Shown here: one piece after another, positions 59,747 through 64,000 of the stretch
Numbering within the stretch: position 1 is the first letter of the stretch
Layout of the letters: each line of letters starts with the position of its first letter
NCBI RefSeq assembly: GCF_003312915.1
Contig: NZ_CP030261.1
Location: 4,588,001-4,652,000, forward strand
From: Flavobacterium fluviale
GTDB taxonomy: Bacteria > Bacteroidota > Bacteroidia > Flavobacteriales > Flavobacteriaceae
Direction of reading: 5' to 3'
DNA: 64,000 nt
Made by a program: the position numbers and the translations under genes
The notes under the pieces: generated by a model
What the model was told of the DNA's origin: nothing
Databases searched by the model: none
What the model saw: the letters and a program-made list of their open reading frames with translations, nothing else

Positions 59747-61162
59747 ATGAAAATAGAACAAATTTACACCGGATGTCTAGCACAAGGTGCTTATTATATT
59801 ACTTCAGATGGCGAAGCGGCCATAATTGATCCGCTTAGAGAAATACAGCCTTATTTAGATCGCTTAGAACGCGATGCAGTAAAATTGAAATACATTTTTG
59901 AAACACATTTTCACGCCGATTTCGTTTCGGGCCACGTTGATTTAAGCAAAGAAACCGGAGCTCCAATCGTTTACGGACCAAACGCAGCCTGCGAATTTGA
60001 CTGCATTTCTGCAAAAGACGGACAAGAATTTAAAATCGGAAAAGTGACTATTAAAGTATTGCACACACCTGGGCATACTATGGAAAGCACCACTTTTTTA
60101 TTGATTGATGAAAACGGAAAAGATCATGCAATTTTCTCTGGAGATACTTTATTCATTGGAGATGTCGGCCGTCCAGATTTAGCACAAAAAGCTGCGGGAA
60201 TGACACAAGATCAATTGGCTGGAATTTTATTTCATTCTTTAAGAGATAAAATTATGACTCTAGCTGATGATGTAATTGTTTATCCTGCGCATGGTGCCGG
60301 CAGTGCCTGCGGAAAAAACATGAGTAAAGAAACTGTTTCGACAATCGGGAACCAAAAAGCAACAAATTATGCTTTGCGCGCCAATATGACCGAAGCTGAA
60401 TTTATTGAAGAAGTAACGGATGGATTATTGCCTCCTCCTGCTTATTTCAGCATGAACGTTGCTATGAATAAACAAGGTTACGAAAGTTTTGAATCTGTTT
60501 TAAACAACGGAATGAAAGCTATAAATGTAAAAGAATTTGAAGCTGTTGCAGAAGAAACGGGCGCTTTAATTTTGGATACCAGAAGTGCTGCCGATTTTAG
60601 CAAAGGATTTATACCTCAGTCTATTAATATTGGAATCAACGGTGATTTTGCTCCGTGGGTTGGAACTTTAATTGCTAATGTAAAGCAGCCAATCGTATTA
60701 GTTACAGCTAATGGAATGGAAGAAGAAACCGTAACACGTTTAAGCCGTGTAGGTTTTGATACTATTATCGGGCATTTAGAAGGCGGATTTGAAGCTTGGC
60801 AAAATGCAGGTTTTGAAACAGATACCGTAAACCGAATTACAGCCGAACAATTTGCAAACGAAGTAAATATCGAGACAGATAAAATTATCGATATTCGTAA
60901 AGAAACCGAATACGCAGCCGAACATATTGATGATGCTTACAGCAAACCTTTGGCTTATATTAATGACTGGGTGAAAGATATTAATCCGAATGAGCATTTT
61001 TATCTGCATTGTGCAGGCGGTTACCGCAGTATGATTGCCGCTTCTATTTTACAGGCACGCGGATTTAGAAATTTTTCTGAAGTTGATGGCGGTTTTGGAG
61101 CCATTTCAAAAACGAATCTTCCAAAATCAGATTTTGTTTGTCAGAGTAAAGTATTGAAATAA
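59747..61162 (+). CDS. persulfide dioxygenase-type MBL-fold protein with two rhodanese domains
   Basis: The start MKIEQIYTGCLAQG follows the -7 box. The 471-residue fusion has an ETHE1-like metallo-beta-lactamase domain (about 1-235) with THFHADFVSGH metal ligands and a later HTPGHTMES and SGDTLFIGDVGRPDL. Two rhodanese domains follow. The first (about 255-345) lacks the active Cys (VTANGMEEE); the second (about 365-460) keeps it in LHCAGGYRSM. It should oxidise glutathione or low-thiol persulfide to sulfite and thiol, with sulfur transfer by the second rhodanese. Confidence 0.93.
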   Translation: MKIEQIYTGCLAQGAYYITSDGEAAIIDPLREIQPYLDRLERDAVKLKYIFETHFHADFVSGHVDLSKETGAPIVYGPNAACEFDCISAKDGQEFKIGKVTIKVLHTPGHTMESTTFLLIDENGKDHAIFSGDTLFIGDVGRPDLAQKAAGMTQDQLAGILFHSLRDKIMTLADDVIVYPAHGAGSACGKNMSKETVSTIGNQKATNYALRANMTEAEFIEEVTDGLLPPPAYFSMNVAMNKQGYESFESVLNNGMKAINVKEFEAVAEETGALILDTRSAADFSKGFIPQSINIGINGDFAPWVGTLIANVKQPIVLVTANGMEEETVTRLSRVGFDTIIGHLEGGFEAWQNAGFETDTVNRITAEQFANEVNIETDKIIDIRKETEYAAEHIDDAYSKPLAYINDWVKDINPNEHFYLHCAGGYRSMIAASILQARGFRNFSEVDGGFGAISKTNLPKSDFVCQSKVLK

Positions 61163-61171
61163 ATAAAGATG

Positions 61172-61245
61172 CTAAGCTACTAAGATTCTAAGGTTCTAAG
61201 ATTTTCAACCTTAAGCTTAGTACCTTAGAATCTTAGCAACTTAGA
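61172..61245. repeat. 8-bp period inverted repeat array
   Basis: CTAAG recurs at 61172, 61180, 61188 and 61196, then CTTAG at 61216, 61224, 61232 and 61240, so the left half is the inverse of the right. It lies between the dioxygenase and the first yeeE half gene, where the transcript can fold on itself. Confidence 0.65.
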
Positions 61246-61257
61246 ACCTAAAAAAAT

Positions 61258-61821
61258 ATGTTAGAAATCATCAAAGAACCATGGCCTTGGTATGTTGCAG
61301 GTCCGTTGATTGGATTGACTGTTCCAATTTTATTAATTATCGGAAATAAATCTTTCGGGATTAGTTCTTCTCTTCGTCATATTTGCGCGGCTTGTATTCC
61401 GTCAAATATTTCGTTTTTTAAGTATGATTGGAAAAAAGAAAGCTGGAATTTATTTTTTGTTTTCGGAATATTTCTTGGCGGCGTAATCGCAGCTTACTTT
61501 TTATCGAATCCGAATCCTGTGTCGATTACTCCAGAGCTTTCAGAACAATTGGCCGGTTACGGAATTACAGATCATACTGGTCTAGTTCCTTCGCAATTAT
61601 TTTCTTGGGAAAGTTTATTAACGCTTCGCGGATTTATCATGATTGTCGTAGGTGGATTTTTAGTTGGTTTCGGAACTCGTTATGCGGGCGGATGTACGAG
61701 CGGACACGCAATTATGGGAATTTCAAATTTACAATGGCCTTCAGTTGTGGCTACAATTTGTTTTATGATTGGCGGTTTTGTAATGTCTCTTTTGATTTTA
61801 CCTTATATTCTTTCACTTTAA
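61258..61821 (+). CDS. YeeE/YedE-family transporter half (N-terminal-like)
   Basis: The 187-residue membrane protein has about five helices. The Cys motif GGCTSGHAIMGISNL near the end is the thiosulfate/sulfur-transport motif of YeeE. In one-gene YeeE proteins two such halves are fused; here the partner half follows after 10 bp. It probably moves thiosulfate or sulfane sulfur. Confidence 0.9.
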   Translation: MLEIIKEPWPWYVAGPLIGLTVPILLIIGNKSFGISSSLRHICAACIPSNISFFKYDWKKESWNLFFVFGIFLGGVIAAYFLSNPNPVSITPELSEQLAGYGITDHTGLVPSQLFSWESLLTLRGFIMIVVGGFLVGFGTRYAGGCTSGHAIMGISNLQWPSVVATICFMIGGFVMSLLILPYILSL

Positions 61822-61831
61822 AATTTCAAAA

Positions 61832-62311
61832 ATGAATAATTTAGAAAATAAAAATATTGATACAGAAGGAATCAACGCAAGTCAGAAAAAAGAAACTGGA
61901 TTTGCAAACCTTAAATATTTAATCGTCGGAATCTTTTTCGGGATTGTGTTTGTAAAAGCAGAGATTATCAGCTGGTTTCGTATTCAGGAAATGTTTCATC
62001 TGCAGTCTTTCTTTATGTATGGTGTAATTGGAAGCGCGGTGGCAGTCGGCGTTGTTTCTGTTTTCATCATTAAAAAATTCAATACCAAAACGCTTCAAGG
62101 CGAAAAAATCGAGATCCAGCCTAAAACTTTCAATAAAGGGCAAGTCTACGGCGGACTTATGTTCGGTTTTGGATGGGCGATTACTGGCGCTTGCCCAGGT
62201 CCGCTTTTCGCGCAAATTGGAACTGGAGCAACTGTAATTGTGGTTACTTTATTAAGTGCTATTGCTGGAACTTGGTTTTATGGTTTGATTAAAGATAAAC
62301 TGCCTCATTAA
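61832..62311 (+). CDS. YeeE/YedE-family transporter half (C-terminal-like)
   Basis: The 159-residue protein has about four helices after a polar 25-residue start. It has GWAITGACPGPLFAQIGTG, the second Cys motif of YeeE. With the preceding gene it completes a two-chain transporter in the persulfide dioxygenase operon. Confidence 0.9.
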   Translation: MNNLENKNIDTEGINASQKKETGFANLKYLIVGIFFGIVFVKAEIISWFRIQEMFHLQSFFMYGVIGSAVAVGVVSVFIIKKFNTKTLQGEKIEIQPKTFNKGQVYGGLMFGFGWAITGACPGPLFAQIGTGATVIVVTLLSAIAGTWFYGLIKDKLPH

Positions 62312-62320
62312 AAATTTTTG

Positions 62321-62383
62321 TTTCAAGTTTCAAGTTTCAGGTTTCAGGTTTCAGGTTTCAGGTTTCAGATTTCAGATTTCAGA
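62321..62383. repeat. nine-unit TTTCARR heptamer array
   Basis: Two TTTCAAG, four TTTCAGG and three TTTCAGA units follow each other without interruption. Inverted parts recur near 62690 and 62990. Confidence 0.8.
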
Positions 62384-62400
62384 TTAACTTAACATAACGT

Positions 62401-62433
62401 AAACCCGACAGGTTTTTTAAACCTGTCGGGTTT
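62401..62433. terminator. bidirectional hairpin terminator
   Basis: AAACCCGACAGGTTT and its complement AAACCTGTCGGGTTT form a 13-bp stem around a small T/A loop and end in T-rich sequence. It ends the persulfide dioxygenase-yeeE operon. Confidence 0.8.
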
Positions 62434-62452
62434 ATTCTTTTAAAAAAGATTC

Positions 62453-62626
62453 ATTCCGTAGGAATGTCTTGTCGGTAGAAAATTAGATGTGATTGCGATT
62501 ATACGTTCCGTAGGAACGTTTGATACATTATTTCAAATGCATTATTTTCATAAATCAAGTGTCCCTACAGGACACAATGCAAAACAATATTATGATTTTT
62601 CTACCAACGAGATATTCCTACGGAAT
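62453..62626. repeat. composite inverted-repeat element (copy 2)
   Basis: It starts ATTCCGTAGGAATGTCTTG and ends with the inverse ATATTCCTACGGAAT. Inner palindromes are CGTTCCGTAGGAACG and GTGTCCCTACAGGACAC. Copy 3 starts 305 bp further on, within a tandem duplication that also includes the flanking heptamers. Confidence 0.75.
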
Positions 62627-62757
62627 ACAAAAGATTCGTTTCTTCATAGAACTCCCATTTAGTTATATCTTCCACTATCACTTCAAATCCGAAACCTGAA
62701 ACTTGAAACCTGAAACAAATAAAAACCAAAAACTTTTCTTCATTACTTTTTAATTTC

Positions 62758-62926
62758 ATTCCGTAGGAATGTCTCGTCGGTAGAATTTTAAAATTCATTA
62801 CGATCATTATGTTCCATCGGAACATTTGATTAATAAACATATATATTCTAAAAATCAAGTGTCCCTACAGGACACAATGCAAAACAATACTATCATTTTT
62901 CTACCGACGAAATATTCCTACGGAAT
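62758..62926. repeat. composite inverted-repeat element (copy 3)
   Basis: It matches copy 2 almost throughout: ATTCCGTAGGAATGTCTCG at the left, GTTCCATCGGAAC inside, GTGTCCCTACAGGACAC, and TTTCTACCGACGAAATATTC at the right. The outer arms pair over about 28 bp. Confidence 0.75.
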
Positions 62927-63065
62927 AAAAAAGATCGTTTCTTCATAGAACTTCCCATTTCGTTATAGCTTCCAAGTATCACTTAAAACCTGAAACTTGA
63001 AACCTCAAACCTGAAACAAATAAAACCAAAAATTTTTTCTTCATCACTTTTTAATTTCATTTCGT

Positions 63066-63073
63066 TAAGTTTG
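63066..63073 (+). promoter_or_regulatory. TAnnTTTG -7 box for glpD
   Basis: TAAGTTTG is a perfect match, with the expected start near 63080 and a leader of about 26 nt before the ATG. Confidence 0.5.
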
Positions 63074-63105
63074 CTTTCGAACAACATTTCCTAGAAAATA
63101 AAAAT

Positions 63106-64000
63106 ATGATCCGTTCCGAACAGTTATCTCAATTACAAAATACACAAGAATGGGACGTAATTATAATTGGCGGCGGTGCCAGCGGTTTAGGAACTGCAAT
63201 TGATGCTGCCAGCCGAGGTTATAAAACAATCTTATTAGAAGCTGTAGATTTTGCAAAAGGAACCTCAAGCAGAAGTACAAAACTGGTTCATGGCGGCGTG
63301 CGTTATTTGGAACAAGGAGATATTCATTTGGTAAGAGAAGCTTTAAAAGAAAGAGGTTTAATGATTCAAAATGCCAATCATTTAGTAAAAAATCAATCTT
63401 TTGTTATTCCAAATTACCATTGGTTTGGCGGTTATTTTTACACTTTCGGATTAAAAATTTACGATTTATTATCAGGACGTTTGAGTTTAGGAAGTTCTAA
63501 ATATCTTTCGAAAAAGAAAACAATTGAACTGCTTCCTAACGTTGAGGAAAACGGATTGAAAAATGGTGTTATTTATCACGATGGACAATTTGATGATTCT
63601 CGTCTAGCAGTCAACATGGCTCAGACCGCTGCAGAAAATGGAGCCTGTATTTTAAATTATGTAAAAGTTGTCAATTTACTAAAAGACAATAGTAATCAAG
63701 TAATTGGTGTTCAAGCTCAAGATTTAGAAAGCGGTATTAAATATGAGCTACAAGGTTCTGCCATTATAAACGCAACTGGAGTTTTTACAAACGCTATCAT
63801 GAAACTCAATGATAATATTTACAAAAAATATATTGTTCCAAGTCAGGGAATTCATTTAGTATTTGATAAATCTTTCTTACCCGGCGGAAATGCCTTAATG
63901 ATTCCGAAAACAAAAGATGGAAGAGTTTTGTTTGCTGTTCCGTGGCACAATCATATTGTAGTGGGAACGACAGATACTTTAATTAAAAAACAAAGTTTAG
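63106..64000 (+). CDS. glpD: FAD-dependent glycerol-3-phosphate dehydrogenase (partial, 3' end outside)
   Basis: The frame starts at an ATG and runs off the right edge after 298 codons. The FAD-binding motif VIIIGGGASGLGTAIDAASRG and the family block GTSSRSTKLVHGGVRYLEQG are clear. It should oxidise sn-glycerol-3-phosphate to dihydroxyacetone phosphate and pass electrons to menaquinone. Whether glpF/glpK follow is not visible. Confidence 0.93.
   Translation, partial: MIRSEQLSQLQNTQEWDVIIIGGGASGLGTAIDAASRGYKTILLEAVDFAKGTSSRSTKLVHGGVRYLEQGDIHLVREALKERGLMIQNANHLVKNQSFVIPNYHWFGGYFYTFGLKIYDLLSGRLSLGSSKYLSKKKTIELLPNVEENGLKNGVIYHDGQFDDSRLAVNMAQTAAENGACILNYVKVVNLLKDNSNQVIGVQAQDLESGIKYELQGSAIINATGVFTNAIMKLNDNIYKKYIVPSQGIHLVFDKSFLPGGNALMIPKTKDGRVLFAVPWHNHIVVGTTDTLIKKQSL

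Noticed and set aside
62312..63060. Regular spaced repeats reminiscent of a CRISPR array
   Set aside because: Repeats are palindromic composite elements and 7-bp arrays, with no 25-40 bp direct repeats separated by unique spacers and no cas genes.

Overview
The window reads as a chromosomal segment of a Bacteroidota species, most likely Flavobacterium or a close relative. The DNA is AT-rich. Many genes have a TAnnTTTG-type -7 promoter box instead of a classical -10 box. The gene content also fits the phylum: PE-LIG-POL LigD with Ku, SxxC/TxxC lipoproteins, HisKA_3-type TPR kinases, a bd-type oxidase, and persulfide dioxygenase with YeeE halves. I found no rRNA, tRNA, CRISPR array, transposase or phage gene. 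This is inference from sequence alone, and no database search was run.

Layout. 1-4.1 kb: tail of a MocR-like aminotransferase protein, a small membrane protein, and the two-gene NHEJ set ligD/ku. 4.4-7.2 kb: methionine importer metNIQ, preceded by a Met/Cys-rich leader peptide and an intrinsic terminator (a probable attenuator). 7.3-10.9 kb: a propeller-like and a metzincin-like lipoprotein, then nagA. 11-16 kb: a type I secretion-like operon (TolC, HlyD, ABC) whose ATPase has lost several consensus catalytic residues. 16-20.5 kb: DUF1810, a MocR regulator, DUF2024, a YggS-type PLP homeostasis protein behind two palindromes, and an AAA+ ATPase. 20.7-27.7 kb: a processive GT2 enzyme, then a receiver protein followed by a giant nine-PAS histidine kinase.

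28-39 kb is the most unusual part. It holds two paralogous cassettes. Each has a conserved leader of about 200 nt with a pseudoknot supported by compensatory changes, a tiny proline-rich lipoprotein, and a lipoprotein TPR histidine kinase whose start codon lies in the loop of an intrinsic terminator. The first cassette has a response regulator and a 10-bp phased ACTTW array upstream; the second has no regulator gene. Between them lie a lone HsdR-N-type nuclease protein, small secreted proteins and a GH1 beta-glucosidase.

39-49.7 kb: an RND efflux operon (adaptor, pump, NodT channel), small exported proteins, a GNAT acetyltransferase and an M1 metallopeptidase. 50-64 kb: a GapN-like aldehyde dehydrogenase, then genes that read as a sulfide/persulfide module (rhodanese, Crp/Fnr regulator, TSUP exporter, persulfide dioxygenase with two rhodanese domains, two YeeE half-transporters) with cytochrome bd oxidase genes among them. 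The window ends inside a glpD-like gene. Intergenic regions carry several repeat types: composite inverted-repeat elements of about 170 bp, heptamer and octamer tandem arrays, and hairpin-rich spacers.
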